Shown piece by piece: positions 43,438-54,574 of a stretch of DNA of 63,778 bases. Position 1 is the first letter of the stretch, and every line of letters begins with the position of its first letter. The stretch is from Pseudomonas sp. BN411. Its GTDB lineage: Bacteria > Pseudomonadota > Gammaproteobacteria > Pseudomonadales > Pseudomonadaceae. The notes beneath the pieces were generated by a model. It saw nothing but the letters and a program-made list of their open reading frames with translations, did no database searches and had not been told where the DNA came from. The stretch covers positions 596,529 to 660,306 of the forward strand of contig NZ_SSOM01000073.1 of assembly GCF_029871235.1 (NCBI RefSeq), in the 5' to 3' direction. The position numbers were made by a program, and so were the translations under genes.

Positions 43438-45216
43438 TCAGCGCGATGCGTTCGCCTGTTGCAGACGAGCGGCGAAGGCCTTGGCATCGATTTCACCTAC
43501 GACACGCAGTTCGGCCAATTCGTCACCCTTGCCATCGAAGAACAGGATGGCCGGCGGTCCGAACAGCTTGTAGCGATCGAGCAGGGCGCGTTGCTCCGCG
43601 TTGCTCTCGGTCATGTCGAAACGGATCAGGTGGTAGCCGCCGAGCTGCGAGGTGACCTCCGGTGCGATAAGGACTTCACGCTCGATGACCTTGCAACTAA
43701 TGCACCAGTCGGCATACCAGTCCAGCAGCAGGGGCTGGCCAGCGCTCTTGGCTGCGGCGAGGGCACCGGTGAGTTCCGCCGGTGTCTTGATGGTTTGCCA
43801 CTCGCCCGTGGCCGGGGAGACGGACGGCGCACCAACCAGGTGCGTGCGGCCCAGCGGGCGCAACGGGTCCGATTCGCCCTGGAGGGCGCCGGCCCAGGCG
43901 GCCACGGCATAAACCAGCAGGACCAGGCCGCCCAATTGCGCGAGGCGTTCGCGCGGGGCCTTGGGGGTGAATTCCAGCGCGCCGAGGAACAGCGCCACAC
44001 CACCGGCCAGCAGGCCCCAGAGGCCAAGGGCCAGCGGGCCGGGCAGGACGCGTTCGAGCATCCACACCGCCACGGCCAGCAGCAGCACGCCGAAGGCGTT
44101 GCGCACGGCGACCATCCAGTGGCCGGCCTTGGGCAGCAGCGCGCCGCCGCCAGTGGCGAAGAGCACCAGGGGGGCGCCCATGCCCAGGCCAAGGGCGAAG
44201 AGCTTCAGGCCGCCGCCCAGGGCATCGCCGCTGGCACTGATATAGAGCAGGGCGCCGGCCAGCGGTGCGGAAACGCAGGGGGATACCAGCAGGCTGGAGA
44301 CCACGCCGAGCAGGGCCGCGCTCCAGATCGAGCCGCCCTTGGTGCTACCGGCCAGGGTATCCAGCGGACCGCTGATGAAGCGCGGCAGGCGCAATTCATA
44401 GAGGCCGAACATGGCCAGGGCGAAGGCGGTGAAGAAGGCCGCGAAGGGCACCAGTACCCAGGGCGACTGCAGGCGCGCCTGGAGATTGAGTTCGGCGCCG
44501 AACACGCCCATCAGCGCCCCCAGCAGGGCGAAGCAGGCGGCCATTGGCAGCACGTAGGCCAGCGACAGCACCAGCCCCCGGCTGCCGCCCGCCTGGCCAC
44601 GCAGCACCACGCCGGAAAGGATCGGCAGCATGGGCAGCACGCAGGGGGTGAAGGTCAGGCCGAGGCCGGCGAGGAAGAACAGCGCCAGCTCGTGCCAGCT
44701 CCAGGCCTTGCCGGCGGCGCCGCTGTCGACATCACTGCCGCCGCTACCGGCGGCAGCCGCAGTCAGCTTGATCACCTCGGTTTCCGGCGGATAGCACAGG
44801 CCCTTGTCGGCGCAGCCCTGGTAGGTCACCCGCAGCTCGGCCGGCGCCTTGCGTGCCGGGTCCACCGGCAGGTCGACGTCCGTTACGCCGTAATACACCT
44901 CGACATCGCCGAAGTACTCGTCGGTCTTGTGCTTGCCGGCGGGCAGCACGGGCTGGCCCAGGCCGCTGTCGGCAGGCTCGGCGCGGAACTGGAAACGATG
45001 GCGGTAGAGGTAGTAGCCCTCGGCGTTGGTGAAACGCAGCTTCACCGACGTGGGCGTGCTTTCTACCAGGCTGAGGCGGAAGGCCTCGCGCACGGGCAGG
45101 AAATCGGCACTGTTATTGAGGGAGGCGCCCAGGGTAGGGTTCGGGCGGTTATCCAGCAGCCCTGCGGTGGCGGGCAGGGCCACCAGCAGCAGGATCAGGC
45201 TCAGCAGGCGGCGCAT
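43438..45216 (-). CDS. dsbD: Thiol:disulfide interchange protein DsbD
   Basis: Carries reducing power from cytoplasmic thioredoxin to periplasmic DsbC/DsbG and cytochrome maturation. 592 residues: signal peptide (1-18), N-terminal periplasmic domain with YQGCADKGLCYPPE near 130, eight membrane helices with FTPCVLPMLP near 190 and SPCVSAPLAG near 308, and a C-terminal thioredoxin domain with ADWCISCK near 509. All three Cys pairs are present. The ATG at 45216 begins the signal peptide. Confidence 0.96.
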   Translation of the reverse strand: MRRLLSLILLLVALPATAGLLDNRPNPTLGASLNNSADFLPVREAFRLSLVESTPTSVKLRFTNAEGYYLYRHRFQFRAEPADSGLGQPVLPAGKHKTDEYFGDVEVYYGVTDVDLPVDPARKAPAELRVTYQGCADKGLCYPPETEVIKLTAAAAGSGGSDVDSGAAGKAWSWHELALFFLAGLGLTFTPCVLPMLPILSGVVLRGQAGGSRGLVLSLAYVLPMAACFALLGALMGVFGAELNLQARLQSPWVLVPFAAFFTAFALAMFGLYELRLPRFISGPLDTLAGSTKGGSIWSAALLGVVSSLLVSPCVSAPLAGALLYISASGDALGGGLKLFALGLGMGAPLVLFATGGGALLPKAGHWMVAVRNAFGVLLLAVAVWMLERVLPGPLALGLWGLLAGGVALFLGALEFTPKAPRERLAQLGGLVLLVYAVAAWAGALQGESDPLRPLGRTHLVGAPSVSPATGEWQTIKTPAELTGALAAAKSAGQPLLLDWYADWCISCKVIEREVLIAPEVTSQLGGYHLIRFDMTESNAEQRALLDRYKLFGPPAILFFDGKGDELAELRVVGEIDAKAFAARLQQANASR

Positions 45217-45327
45217 GGAGGTCTCTTGGGCAGAAAATGCCCGCATCATAACGGACCTCGACGCGTTCCTGCAGGTTCCGGGCTGTAAGCGGTTTTGTCC
45301 TCGGCGTGAAAGGTCGGCCGTCGGATT

Positions 45328-45391
45328 GTAGGAGCGAGCTTGCTCGCGAAGGCCGCGGTGCCAGTTGTTTCGCGAGCAAGCTCGCTCCTAC
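45328..45391. repeat. Palindromic repeat, GTAGGAGCGAGC family
   Basis: A 64-bp element with long inverted GTAGGAGCGAGCTTGCTCGCGAA arms, between dsbD and the chemoreceptor gene, in a spot where transcription from the receptor ends. Confidence 0.8.
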
Positions 45392-45427
45392 AGAAAGGTC
45401 AGGCGCGACAATAGGTCGCGCCCTGGC

Positions 45428-47392
45428 TCAGACGCGGAAGGCCTTCACCGCCGTGTGCAGTTCTCCGCCCAGTTGCAGCAGGCGCTCGCCCTGGCTGCGG
45501 CTTTCGCCAATGCGCGCCAGGTTGTCGCCACCCAGCTGGTGGATCTGCTCACTGTGGTCGCGGATTTCGCTGACTGCGCCGCTCTGCTGGGCGGTGGCAT
45601 CGGCGATGCGTTCGGCCATGCTGGCGATGGTGCGGATGGAACTGACCACCTCTATTAACGCGCCATCGGCGGCGGCGGCCTGTTCGGCACTGGCCTCGGC
45701 GTGCTCCACCTGGATGCGCATGGCTTCCACCGACTGCCGCGCCGCGTGCTGGAGACGGGCGATCAGTTGCTGGATCTCGGTGGTGGCGCCAGTGGTGCGT
45801 TGGGACAAGGAGCGCACTTCCTCGGCGACCACGGCAAAGCCGCGGCCCATTTCACCGGCGCGCGCCGCCTCGATGGCGGCGTTGAGCGCCAGCAGGTTGG
45901 TCTGTTCGGCGATGCCGCGGATCACCGTCAGCACCTTGTCGATGGTTTCGGTTTCTTCGGCCAGGCGTTCCACCGCCTGGGCGTTGTTCTGCACTTCGCC
46001 CACCAGTTGGTGCAGGCCGGCGAGGCTCTGGTCGATCACGCTCTGGCCCTGTTCCACGGCGAGTCCAGCATCGCGGCTGGCGTCGGCAGCCAGGCTGGCA
46101 TCGCCAGCCACCTGCTGGATGGTGTTTTCCAGCTCGCCCAGGGCGTCGCGGATCTGTGCGGTGCCGCCGGCCTGGTATTCGGCGCCTGTGTGCAGGCCGT
46201 TGTTCAGTTCGGCCAGGGCGCTGCTGCTGCCGGCAACCTGCTCGGCGTGCAGGCGAATGGTGCCCACCAGCTCGCCCAGGTAATCGCGCAGGCGGTTGAG
46301 GGATTCCTCAATGCGACGCAGGTCGTGGATGTTGGAGCCGAGTGCGATGGGGCGGCTGAAGTCGCCGGCCGCCCAGGCGCCCAGGGCATTGACCAGGCGG
46401 CCGAGGACATTGGTCAGGCGGCGCTGGATGCGGTCGATGCACAGGGCGATCAGCAGGATCAGGCCGATCATCAGGCCCTGCATCACGCGAACCTCGGCCT
46501 GGATGCGGCCATGTTCGGCGCGCACTTGGGGCTCCAGGGCGGCCAGCGCGCCTTGCAGGGCGTCCACCCGCTGGGCGGTGGCCTTGGCCAGCTCGGCGCG
46601 GCGCTGGATCAGTTCGCGGGTGCGTGCCAGCTCGCCCGGGTAGCGTTTGAGCAGGCCGCTCAATTCGCGCTTGAGGGCGATGCCACGGTCTTCCGTCTGG
46701 CTGGCTTCATTGCTGCTTTCCAGGCCCATCATGGCGGCGAAGTCGTCGGCGGCCGAGGTGCTGCTGTCGGCCACGCCGAGCAGGGGCAGTTGTTCCAGTC
46801 TGGTGCTGTCCTGGCCCAGGGCTTCGAGTTCGCGTTCGACGTCTGCGGCCAGTTCGTCGCGACCGCTTTCCACGAGCTTGGCGCGGGCCTGGCTGAGGCG
46901 ATTGAGGTGCTGTGCGGCGGCGAACAGCGGGGCGCGGTACTCGGCGGTAGTCGGGGTATTGGCGGAGTCGGCGTATTGGGCGAGTTGGTCGAGGGAGCCG
47001 GCGATTTCCCGCTCGGCCTGGATCAGCAAGCCCTGGGGGTCGCCCGCCAGCTTGCCGGCCGCCAGCAGTTCGCCACGGGTGAATTCGCGCAGTTCGTTGA
47101 AGCTGGGCAGCAGCTCGTCGGAAAACTCGGTGGGAAGTTGGCCGAGGCGCTGCTCCAGGCTATCGATACCTTGGCTAGCGGCGCTGTGGCGCAAGGCGTC
47201 GCCACTGCCGAGATAGCCCTGGACGTTGTCCGCCACTTCGCTGCGGAAGCGCTGGGCCAGTTCGAGGTACTGCTCCATCAGTTGATACGGGCGCTCCAGT
47301 GCCCGTTGCGACCACCACAGCGTGGCCCCGAGCGCCAGGCACACGGTGACCAGCAGCAGGGTAATCAGGTTGGTGAGCAGTTTCAGGCGCAT
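45428..47392 (-). CDS. Methyl-accepting chemotaxis protein (CtpL-like)
   Basis: A 654-residue chemoreceptor. First helix (about 7-28), a long helical periplasmic sensor (about 30-300), second helix (about 303-322), HAMP and a cytoplasmic signalling hairpin with the tip [19 protein letters not shown] near 520. Position next to dsbD and the GcbA-like gene matches P. aeruginosa ctpL, linked to phosphate and aromatic-amine responses. The ligand is not predictable here. The ATG at 47392 starts MRLKLLTN; the frame runs open upstream without being coding. Confidence 0.9.
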   Translation of the reverse strand: MRLKLLTNLITLLLVTVCLALGATLWWSQRALERPYQLMEQYLELAQRFRSEVADNVQGYLGSGDALRHSAASQGIDSLEQRLGQLPTEFSDELLPSFNELREFTRGELLAAGKLAGDPQGLLIQAEREIAGSLDQLAQYADSANTPTTAEYRAPLFAAAQHLNRLSQARAKLVESGRDELAADVERELEALGQDSTRLEQLPLLGVADSSTSAADDFAAMMGLESSNEASQTEDRGIALKRELSGLLKRYPGELARTRELIQRRAELAKATAQRVDALQGALAALEPQVRAEHGRIQAEVRVMQGLMIGLILLIALCIDRIQRRLTNVLGRLVNALGAWAAGDFSRPIALGSNIHDLRRIEESLNRLRDYLGELVGTIRLHAEQVAGSSSALAELNNGLHTGAEYQAGGTAQIRDALGELENTIQQVAGDASLAADASRDAGLAVEQGQSVIDQSLAGLHQLVGEVQNNAQAVERLAEETETIDKVLTVIRGIAEQTNLLALNAAIEAARAGEMGRGFAVVAEEVRSLSQRTTGATTEIQQLIARLQHAARQSVEAMRIQVEHAEASAEQAAAADGALIEVVSSIRTIASMAERIADATAQQSGAVSEIRDHSEQIHQLGGDNLARIGESRSQGERLLQLGGELHTAVKAFRV

Positions 47393-47466
47393 CGCGTCCA
47401 CTTCGAACGGCTGAGGGGATGGCCAGATGATATTGCTGTTTGGTGACAGTCCTGTGACGGTGGGCT

Positions 47467-49083
47467 TCAGTCCAGGTGCAGTTCGACCCGGTTCCGACCG
47501 CCGTGCTTGGCGCGGTAGAGCGCTTCGTCCGCCTGCTTGGACAGCTGGTTGATGTCGAGATCGTCCCGCAGCCGGGCGATGCCGCAACTGAACGTGCAGG
47601 ACAGGTCGTTGGGCTGTGCCGGGTAGCGGATCTCGGCGAAACGACGGCGGATTTCCTCCAGCACCCGATGCGCCGCTTCCAGGTCGGTATCGGGCAGGAC
47701 TACGGCGAATTCCTCGCCGCCGTAACGGCCGATGTGGTCGGTCTTGCGCAGGCGCTGCTTGAGGAACAGCGCGAGGCTTTTGATCACCCGGTCGCCCATG
47801 GGGTGGCCGTAGGTGTCGTTGACTTTCTTGAAGTGGTCGATGTCGAGCATCGCGAAGCACAGCGGCTTGCCTTCCCGGCGCGCGCGGGAGCTGGCGTCTT
47901 CCAGCAACTGCAGCGTGTGGGTGTGGTTGAACAGGCCGGTGAGGCTGTCGCGCACCATGCGCGCCTTGAGGCTGCGCGCACGCTTGGCGCGGGTACGCAC
48001 CGTGGCGATCAGGTGGCGCGGCTTGATCGGCTTGGTGAGGAAGTCGTCGCCGCCCTCGCTCATCGCATCCAGTTGCTTGTTCAAGTCGTCTTCGGCCGAG
48101 AGATAGATGATCGGGACGCTGACATAGCGCTCGTGCTGGCGGATCACCTTGGCCAGCTCGGTGCCCAGGCACTCGGGCATGTACATGTCGAGGATGATCA
48201 GGTCCGGCTGGAAATCGGCCAGGGCCAGCAGGGTCTGCACCGGCTCGGTTATGACGCGGGTGACGACGCCGGCGGAGTTGAGGACCAACTCGGTATGGGT
48301 GGCCTGGGCGCGGGAGTCATCGACGATCAGCACCTTGAACGGGTCGTAGTGGGCGGTGCGGGTCAGGGTTTCCAGCTTCTCCAGCAGGCTGGAGGCATCC
48401 AGGGCGCCGGTGAAGAATTCCTGGCCGCCAGCGCGCACGGCAGCCAGGCGGTTCGGGGCGTCAACTTCCTCATGGCTGAAGAAGATGATCGGCAACTTCT
48501 GTTCCAGCCCTTGCTGGGCTTCGCGGGCCAGCTCCAGGCCCTTGCCCGGTCCGGAAAAATCCACTTCCAGCACGATGGCCGCCGGGTGCCGCTCGGTCAT
48601 GGCCGAGCGAAAGGCATTGGCACTCTCGAAGAGCTGGGCGTTGAGACCGAAGAATTCCAGTTGCTGGGCCAGGCGCTCGGCGCGGTCCTCACTCTGCAGC
48701 GCCAGGTACACCGGCTTGCGCAGGGGCGGCAGGAAGGTCTGCTCGAACTGGTCGCCTTGCCGCAGCCCGGTGCGCGACAGGCGCTGCATCAACAGGCTGA
48801 GTTCGGTGATCAGGTCGCTGGACAACCGGCCACGATTTTCCTCGACGCCGCGCAGGCAATTGCCGATGGCCACCGCCAGGCGTGTGTGCTCGGGCTGCTC
48901 GAAGCGTTCCGCGTAGCGCTGCAGGTACAGACTGGCCTCAGCCAGCTCGGTCATGCAGGCCGGACTCCACTCGCTGCGTTGCAGGCGCTGCCAGATTTCC
49001 AGCACGTGCCGCGCCTGGTTGATCACCCGCTGGGCGAAGTGGTTCTTGAGTCGGTCGCGGCTGGGGTCTTCATGCTCGGTCAT
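47467..49083 (-). CDS. gcbA: Response-regulator diguanylate cyclase (GcbA-like)
   Basis: Makes c-di-GMP from GTP. 538 residues: helical N-terminus, a degenerate receiver (about 122-235, Glu in place of the phospho-Asp in IVLEVDFSG), an intact receiver (about 240-365, [10 protein letters not shown]) and a GGDEF domain with GRYGGEEF near 462. The RKTD five residues earlier is an inhibitory I-site. GcbA in P. aeruginosa/fluorescens promotes initial attachment. The ATG at 49083 begins MTEHEDPSR. Confidence 0.9.
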   Translation of the reverse strand: MTEHEDPSRDRLKNHFAQRVINQARHVLEIWQRLQRSEWSPACMTELAEASLYLQRYAERFEQPEHTRLAVAIGNCLRGVEENRGRLSSDLITELSLLMQRLSRTGLRQGDQFEQTFLPPLRKPVYLALQSEDRAERLAQQLEFFGLNAQLFESANAFRSAMTERHPAAIVLEVDFSGPGKGLELAREAQQGLEQKLPIIFFSHEEVDAPNRLAAVRAGGQEFFTGALDASSLLEKLETLTRTAHYDPFKVLIVDDSRAQATHTELVLNSAGVVTRVITEPVQTLLALADFQPDLIILDMYMPECLGTELAKVIRQHERYVSVPIIYLSAEDDLNKQLDAMSEGGDDFLTKPIKPRHLIATVRTRAKRARSLKARMVRDSLTGLFNHTHTLQLLEDASSRARREGKPLCFAMLDIDHFKKVNDTYGHPMGDRVIKSLALFLKQRLRKTDHIGRYGGEEFAVVLPDTDLEAAHRVLEEIRRRFAEIRYPAQPNDLSCTFSCGIARLRDDLDINQLSKQADEALYRAKHGGRNRVELHLD

Positions 49084-49365
49084 GGCCGGAAGTGTCGCCT
49101 GGAGACGATCTAAGTGATGGCGCCATGCTATCACCTTGTAGAAGGTACGCCAGTGCCATCTGTCCCGGATTCGCGTGATTCGTCAGATAAGCATCGCCAG
49201 CAAGATGGCGCCAGGGTCGATAACCTGCGCGCACCGGATGATGGTTTGGCTCGCGGCCACTGCGCCGCGCGTGCTCATCCCTTATAGTGCTGAACTCGGC
49301 CACAACCACCGCGAAGGACCGTGGTCGAACCTTCCCTTGCTGATCGAAATTCGAAGGACACTGCC

Positions 49366-50436
49366 ATGCTGGACTGGAAGAAGCGTATGGGCGATGCGCG
49401 TGAGCGCGTCGATGATTCGGTTGACGATGTGCGCAGCTACCTCGGTGGCATGTGGATGAGTCGCGCCCTCGGCAGCCTGCTGGTGGTCTATCTGATCGCC
49501 TGTGTGGTGGTGGGCTGGTACTGGAGCCGCGAGCCCGACCTCTTCCCCGTGCAGCAGAACGCCCAGGCCGCCGCCGATCGTGCCGGCCGCCAGATGGTCA
49601 GTGGCTATACCACCGTGGAAACCCTCAAGACCGTCGGCCAGACCCTGCTGGACAAGAGCGGCGGCTACGTTTCCAACGACCTGGCCCCGCCCGGTCTCTG
49701 GCTGGACAACATGCCGAGCTGGGAATACGGCGTGCTGGTCCAGGTGCGTGACCTGTCCCGCGCCCTGCGCAAGGACTTCGCCCGCTCCCAGTCTCAGTCC
49801 ACCGAAGACCCGGACCTGGCCAAGGCCGAACCGCGCTTCAACTTCGACAACAAGAGCTGGGCGCTGCCGGCCTCCGAGTCCGAGTACCGTGAAGGCATCC
49901 GCTCGCTGGATCGCTACCTGGCCCGCCTGGTCAACCCGAACCAGCCCAATGCCCAGTTCTATACCCGCGCCGACAACCTGAACAACTGGCTGGGCGACGT
50001 TGCCACCCGCCTGGGTTCGCTGTCCCAGCGCCTGTCCGCCAGCGTTGGCCGCGTGCGCCTGAACACCGATATCAGCCCGGAAGCCGCCGCTGCCTCCGGC
50101 AAGGTGCCGGAAGTGAGCGAAGAGATCGTCGAGACCCCTTGGCTGCAGATCGACAACGTCTTCTATGAAGCCCGTGGCCAGGCCTGGGCGCTGTCCCACA
50201 TCCTGCGCGCCATCGAGGTCGACTTCGCCGATGTGCTGGCGAAGAAGAACGCCACCATCAGCGTGCGCCAGATCATCCGTGAACTGGAGGCCGCCCAGGA
50301 GCCGCTGTGGAGCCCGATGGTGCTCAATGGCAGCGGTTACGGTGTGCTGGCCAACCACTCGCTGGTGATGGCCAACTACATTTCCCGCGCCAACGCTGCC
50401 GTGATCGACCTGCGCCAGTTGCTGGAGCAGGGCTGA
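49366..50436 (+). CDS. DUF2333 family membrane-anchored protein
   Basis: A 356-residue protein with one N-terminal membrane helix (about 35-54, SLLVVYLIACVVVGWYW) and a large soluble region, probably periplasmic. I recall homologues as DUF2333, without known function. Its TGA overlaps the ATG of the Nudix gene (TGATG), so they are coupled. The ATG at 49366 follows GAAGGACACTGCC; an earlier in-frame codon adds 15 residues. Confidence 0.82.
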   Translation: MLDWKKRMGDARERVDDSVDDVRSYLGGMWMSRALGSLLVVYLIACVVVGWYWSREPDLFPVQQNAQAAADRAGRQMVSGYTTVETLKTVGQTLLDKSGGYVSNDLAPPGLWLDNMPSWEYGVLVQVRDLSRALRKDFARSQSQSTEDPDLAKAEPRFNFDNKSWALPASESEYREGIRSLDRYLARLVNPNQPNAQFYTRADNLNNWLGDVATRLGSLSQRLSASVGRVRLNTDISPEAAAASGKVPEVSEEIVETPWLQIDNVFYEARGQAWALSHILRAIEVDFADVLAKKNATISVRQIIRELEAAQEPLWSPMVLNGSGYGVLANHSLVMANYISRANAAVIDLRQLLEQG

Positions 50437-50963
50437 TGGCCATCGACGCGCGCGAGGCGGCCCATCGCGCCGCCTCGGATGCCGAGCGGGTCGCCTGGGT
50501 CGACGAGCAGGACCGCCCCCTCGGCGGCCTGCCCCGCGCCGAGCTGCGTGAGCGCGGGCTGATCTCCCGGGGCACCTTCATCCTGCTGTTCAACTCCGCC
50601 GGCCAGCTCTGCGTGCATCGCCGCACCCTGAGCAAGGCGCTGTACCCGGGCTACTGGGACGTGGCGGCTGGCGGCATGGTGCAGGAAGGCGAGGGCTACG
50701 CCGAATCCGCCGCCCGTGAGCTGGAAGAAGAACTCGGCGTCGGCGGGGTGCCCCTGCGCGAGCATGGCCGCTTCTACTTCGACGAGCCGGGCAACCGTCT
50801 CTGGGGCGCGGTGTTTTCCGCTGTGTCCGACTCGCCGCTGAAACTGCAGCCGGAAGAAGTGATGGAAGCGCGCTTCATGTCGGTGGACGAGGCGCTGGCC
50901 GTCGAGCCCTGCTGCCCGGACTCCCTCAAGGCACTGAAGCTGTACCTCGCATCACGGTCGTAA
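50436..50963 (+). CDS. Nudix hydrolase (YfcD-like)
   Basis: A 175-residue Nudix enzyme. The box GGMVQEGEGYAESAARELEEELGV (near 81-104; G..E..REL.EE.G) is intact. The N-terminal part (VDEQDRPLGGLPRAELRERGL) resembles the IPP-isomerase-like YfcD group. Substrate unknown. Coupled to the DUF2333 gene by a one-base overlap. Confidence 0.9.
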   Translation: MAIDAREAAHRAASDAERVAWVDEQDRPLGGLPRAELRERGLISRGTFILLFNSAGQLCVHRRTLSKALYPGYWDVAAGGMVQEGEGYAESAARELEEELGVGGVPLREHGRFYFDEPGNRLWGAVFSAVSDSPLKLQPEEVMEARFMSVDEALAVEPCCPDSLKALKLYLASRS

Positions 50964-51343
50964 TGCCGTTGGGTATCGCTGCGCTCCACCCAACCTACGG
51001 GGTTGAGTGTTCCTGTAGGAGCCAGCTTGCTGGCGAACCCTTCGCGAGCAAGCTCGCTCCTACAAGGGAGGTAGTCGTTCCCGCTTGGCCAAAGGCCTGC
51101 CAAACCCGCGCCAGTCGCGGGTTTGTGCAATATTCCGGACCTTTTCGTGCGGGATGCTGCACGAGGTCGCCAATCTGTCGATCAATGGCGCATTTTCGTA
51201 CTTAGCATTCGCCGCGAATGCTGATAAATTTCGCCGCCTTTCAAGCCCGGCCACACACCGGGTTGCGCTGCCCCTGCCAGAGTGGGGCTTCGCGGTCGGC
51301 TCCCGCCGACCAGTCGCTATCCTGACCCCTACGAGGAAAGCCG
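50964..51343. other. Intergenic region with repeats and palindrome
   Basis: 380 bp without a gene. It holds a half REP element (50968-50998, GTTGGGTATCGCTGCGCT...CCAACCTAC), a GTAGGAGCCAGC...GCTCGCTCCTAC repeat (51015-51063) and a perfect palindrome AGCATTCG-CCG-CGAATGCT (51204-51222) next to GATAAAT, which may be part of the promoter for the gene at 51344. Confidence 0.65.
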
Positions 51344-51715
51344 GTGGTCAAGAAAGCTTCGTCCTTTGCCGCCCTTGGCGGCCTGGTGTACTCCACCGAC
51401 AGCGGCCGGCATTGCCCGGATTGCCGCCAGCCCATCGATGCCTGCATCTGCAAGCAAGCCACGGTGCCTGCTGGCGATGGCATTGCCCGCGTTCGTCGTG
51501 AATCCAAGGGTCGTGGCGGCAAGACCGTCACCACCATCAGCGGCGTGCCGCTGGCGGGCGACGAGCTCAAGGAGCTGGCCACTGCGCTCAAGCGTCGTTG
51601 CGGAACCGGTGGAGCCCTGAAGGACGGCGTGATCGAGATCCAGGGCGACCACGTGGACCTGTTGCTTGAAGAACTCGCCAAGCGCGGCTTCAAGGCCAAG
51701 AAATCCGGCGGCTGA
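51344..51715 (+). CDS. yciH: SUI1/YciH translation factor-like protein
   Basis: A 123-residue eIF1-fold protein. An N-terminal Cys cluster (HCPDCRQPIDACIC) precedes the SUI1 domain with ESKGRGGKTVTTISGVP and RCGTGGALKDGVIEIQGDH. E. coli YciH affects initiation fidelity. A GTG start at 51344 is used: GAGGAAA lies about 8 bases upstream and no ATG fits. Confidence 0.9.
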   Translation: MVKKASSFAALGGLVYSTDSGRHCPDCRQPIDACICKQATVPAGDGIARVRRESKGRGGKTVTTISGVPLAGDELKELATALKRRCGTGGALKDGVIEIQGDHVDLLLEELAKRGFKAKKSGG

Positions 51716-51790
51716 GCCACGGCTTTCTAAACTGACCGTCATTGCAACGGTCAACACTCCAACGTCACACGACCGAATTAACCTGTCCGC

Positions 51791-51815
51791 GCCCGCCCGG
51801 CACGATCCGGCGGGC
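51791..51815 (+). terminator. Possible terminator between yciH and speA
   Basis: GCCCGCC ... GGCGGGC is a 7-bp stem with an 11-base loop, followed after a few bases by CCTTTTC. The U-run is poor. A GACCGT/ACGGTC inverted repeat lies at 51734-51752. Confidence 0.4.
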
Positions 51816-51847
51816 ATGGCCCTTTTCTATCCCATAGGGGGAAACCG

Positions 51848-53761
51848 ATGTCTGCACGACGCACTCGCAAGGACGATGGCACCAGCTGGACCGTGGCCGA
51901 CAGCCGCAGTGTCTATGGCATTCGCCACTGGGGGGCCGGCTATTTCGCGATCAACGAAGCGGGCCGCGTCGAAGTGCGCCCACGTGGCGCCGGCAGCGCG
52001 CCGGTGGATTTCTTCGACATCGTCAGCGACCTGCGCGAGACGGGCCTGTCGCTGCCGTTGCTGGTGCGCTTCCCCGACATCCTGCAGGACCGCGTGCGCC
52101 AGCTGACCGGTGCCTTCGACGCCAACATCGAGCGCCTGGAATACCAGAGCAAGTACACCGCCCTGTACCCGATCAAGGTCAACCAGCAGGAAGCGGTGGT
52201 GGAAAACATCATCGCCACCCAGAACGTCTCCATCGGCCTGGAAGCCGGCTCCAAGCCCGAGCTGCTGGCCGTGCTGGCCCTGGCGCCGAAAGGCGGCACC
52301 ATCGTCTGCAACGGCTACAAGGACCGCGAGTTCATCCGCCTGGCGCTGATGGGCCAGAAGCTCGGCCACAACGTCTTCATCGTCATCGAGAAAGAAGCCG
52401 AGGTGGAGTACGTCATCGACGTCGCCGCCGAGCTCAAGGTCGCGCCCCAGGTGGGCCTGCGCGTGCGCCTGTCGTCCCTGGCCTCGTCCAAGTGGGCCGA
52501 CACCGGTGGCGAGAAATCCAAGTTCGGCCTCTCCGCCGCGCAGATCCTCTCGGTAGTCGAGCGCTTCCGCAAGGCCGGCCTGGACCAGGGCGTGCGCCTG
52601 CTGCACTTCCACATGGGCTCGCAGATCGCCAACCTGGCCGACTACCAGCACGGCTTCAAGGAAGCCATCCGCTACTACGCCGAACTGCGCAACCTCGGCC
52701 TGCCGGTCGACCACATCGACGTCGGTGGCGGCCTGGGCGTCGACTACGACGGCACCCACTCGCGCAATGCCAGCTCCATCAACTACGACATGGACGACTA
52801 CGCCGGCGTGGTCGTGGGCATGCTCAAGGAATTCTGCGACGCGCAGGGCCTGCCGCACCCGCACATCTTCTCCGAGAGCGGTCGTGCCATGACCGCGCAC
52901 CACGCGGTGCTGGTGATGCAGGTGACTGACGTCGAGCGCCACAACGACGAGGTGCCGAAGTTCTCCAACCTGGAAGAGCAGCCGGAAATCGTTCGCTGGC
53001 TGGCCGAGTTGCTGGGCCCGACCGACGCCGAGATGGTCACTGAGACCTACTGGCGCGCCACCCACTACATGGGGGACGCCGCTACTCAGTATGCCGAGGG
53101 CAAGCTCACGCTCGCCGAGAAGGCCCTGGCCGAGCAGACCTACTTCGCTATCTGCCGCCGCCTGCACAACCAGCTCAAGGCGCGTCAGCGCTCCCACCGT
53201 CAGGTGCTGGATGAGCTGAACGACAAGCTCGCGGAGAAGTACATCTGCAACTTCTCGGTGTTCCAGAGCCTGCCGGACACCTGGGCCATCGGCCAGGTGC
53301 TGCCGATCATCCCGCTGCACCGCCTCGACGAAGAGCCGCTGCGTCGCGCCGTGCTGCAGGACCTGACTTGCGACTCCGACGGCAAGATCAACCAGTACGT
53401 CGACGAGCAGAGCATCGAAACCAGCATGCCCGTGCACGAGGTGCGCGAAGGTGAGGACTACCTGCTGGGCGTGTTCCTGGTGGGTGCCTACCAGGAAATC
53501 CTCGGCGACATGCACAACCTGTTCGGCGACACCGACTCGGTGAACGTCTACCAGCATGACGACGGCAGCGTGTACCACGCGGGCATCGAAACCCACGACA
53601 CCATCGAAGACATGCTGCGCTACGTGCACCTGTCCCCCGAGGAGCTGATGGCGCTGTATCGCGACAAGGTCTCCAGCGCCAAGCTGAGCCCGCGCGAGCG
53701 CACCCAGTACGTCGACGCCCTGCGCCTGGGGCTGACCCGCTCGTCCTACCTGTCGTCCTGA
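51848..53761 (+). CDS. speA: Biosynthetic arginine decarboxylase
   Basis: A PLP enzyme making agmatine from arginine, the entry to putrescine and spermidine. 637 residues, full length for SpeA. PLP-lysine region [13 protein letters not shown] near 100, [20 protein letters not shown] near 255, glycine-rich [12 protein letters not shown] near 293 and [15 protein letters not shown] near 340. GGGGGAAA lies 6 bases before the ATG. A strong terminator follows. Confidence 0.97.
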   Translation: MSARRTRKDDGTSWTVADSRSVYGIRHWGAGYFAINEAGRVEVRPRGAGSAPVDFFDIVSDLRETGLSLPLLVRFPDILQDRVRQLTGAFDANIERLEYQSKYTALYPIKVNQQEAVVENIIATQNVSIGLEAGSKPELLAVLALAPKGGTIVCNGYKDREFIRLALMGQKLGHNVFIVIEKEAEVEYVIDVAAELKVAPQVGLRVRLSSLASSKWADTGGEKSKFGLSAAQILSVVERFRKAGLDQGVRLLHFHMGSQIANLADYQHGFKEAIRYYAELRNLGLPVDHIDVGGGLGVDYDGTHSRNASSINYDMDDYAGVVVGMLKEFCDAQGLPHPHIFSESGRAMTAHHAVLVMQVTDVERHNDEVPKFSNLEEQPEIVRWLAELLGPTDAEMVTETYWRATHYMGDAATQYAEGKLTLAEKALAEQTYFAICRRLHNQLKARQRSHRQVLDELNDKLAEKYICNFSVFQSLPDTWAIGQVLPIIPLHRLDEEPLRRAVLQDLTCDSDGKINQYVDEQSIETSMPVHEVREGEDYLLGVFLVGAYQEILGDMHNLFGDTDSVNVYQHDDGSVYHAGIETHDTIEDMLRYVHLSPEELMALYRDKVSSAKLSPRERTQYVDALRLGLTRSSYLSS

Positions 53762-53776
53762 CAGTTGCGGTGAATG

Positions 53777-53808
53777 GAAAAGCCCGGCCTAAGCGCCGGG
53801 CTTTTTTG
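53777..53808 (+). terminator. Intrinsic terminator after speA
   Basis: AAAAGCCCGGC-CTAAGC-GCCGGGCTTTTTT: an 11-bp stem with a 6-base loop and a T run, 15 bases after the stop. Confidence 0.92.
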
Positions 53809-53817
53809 TGGGCTCTT

Positions 53818-53840
53818 GTAGGGGCGAATTCATTCGCCAT
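53818..53840. repeat. Single arm of the GGGGCGAATTCATTCGCC family
   Basis: GTAGGGGCGAATTCATTCGCCAT contains the GGCGAAT palindrome seen at 1-25, 199-223 and near 6024-6039. It is a lone arm. Confidence 0.55.
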
Positions 53841-53950
53841 GCGGGCCGCAGGCCTGCCCATTCCGGACGCCACCCGACCAACCCCCTGGCAAAATTCCTA
53901 ATCCGGCGCTTTCATACCCTCCAGCCTTTCAACCTGTCGGGAGCTCCACC

Positions 53951-54574
53951 ATGCCACGCGTCCTCCTGCTCGAATGCAGCCCCAACGACCTGGCCTCGCC
54001 CGGCGGTCAGCTGGCCCGGGAAATGGCCCGACGCATCCACCCCAAGGCCGAGGTGATAGTGCGCAACCTGGTGCGCGAACCGTTGCTGCCAATTTGCGCC
54101 GAATATGCCGAGGCAGTGGTGCGCCACTCGGATCGGTCGGACGAGTGCTTCGCCTTGTCCGAGCAACTGATCGGCGAGCTGGAGCGCAGCCACTACCTGA
54201 TCATCTCCACGCCCATGCACAACTACATGGTGCCGGCGGCGCTGAAGCTCTGGCTGGACTACGTGGTGCGTATCCGCCGCACCTTCGAAATGCATGGCGG
54301 CCAGCGCATCGGCCTGCTGGAGGACCGGCCGACCTTCGTGGTGCTGAGTTCAGGCGGCCACTACCTGGGCGCCAAGGCCAAGCAGATGGATTTCCTCTCC
54401 CCCTACCTGCGCCACGTGCTCGGCATCGTCGGCCTGCACCATGTGGAATACCTCCACCTGCAGGGGCTGGCCGATGGCGAGGAAGCCGTGAACGCCGCGC
54501 TCCAGCAAGCCAGGGAGCGCCTGTCATTCAACCCGGTATTCGCCCCCGAGCCCTTCCCCGACGTGCAGTTGTAG
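53951..54574 (+). CDS. FMN-dependent NADH-quinone/azoreductase-like protein
   Basis: A 207-residue flavodoxin-fold oxidoreductase of the AzoR/AcpD group: LLECSPNDLASPGGQLAREMA at the FMN phosphate site, STPMHNYMVPAALKLWLDYVVR near 86 and VLSSGGHYLG near 131. AzoR-type enzymes reduce quinones and azo compounds with NAD(P)H. It lies alone; the ATG has GGAG 8 bases upstream. Confidence 0.85.
   Translation: MPRVLLLECSPNDLASPGGQLAREMARRIHPKAEVIVRNLVREPLLPICAEYAEAVVRHSDRSDECFALSEQLIGELERSHYLIISTPMHNYMVPAALKLWLDYVVRIRRTFEMHGGQRIGLLEDRPTFVVLSSGGHYLGAKAKQMDFLSPYLRHVLGIVGLHHVEYLHLQGLADGEEAVNAALQQARERLSFNPVFAPEPFPDVQL

Noticed and set aside
45428-48172. A possible chemoreceptor fused to upstream regulator sequence
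   Set aside because: The chemoreceptor frame is open upstream into the GcbA-like gene, but that stretch is a shadow of it. The receptor starts cleanly at 47392 with a membrane helix.
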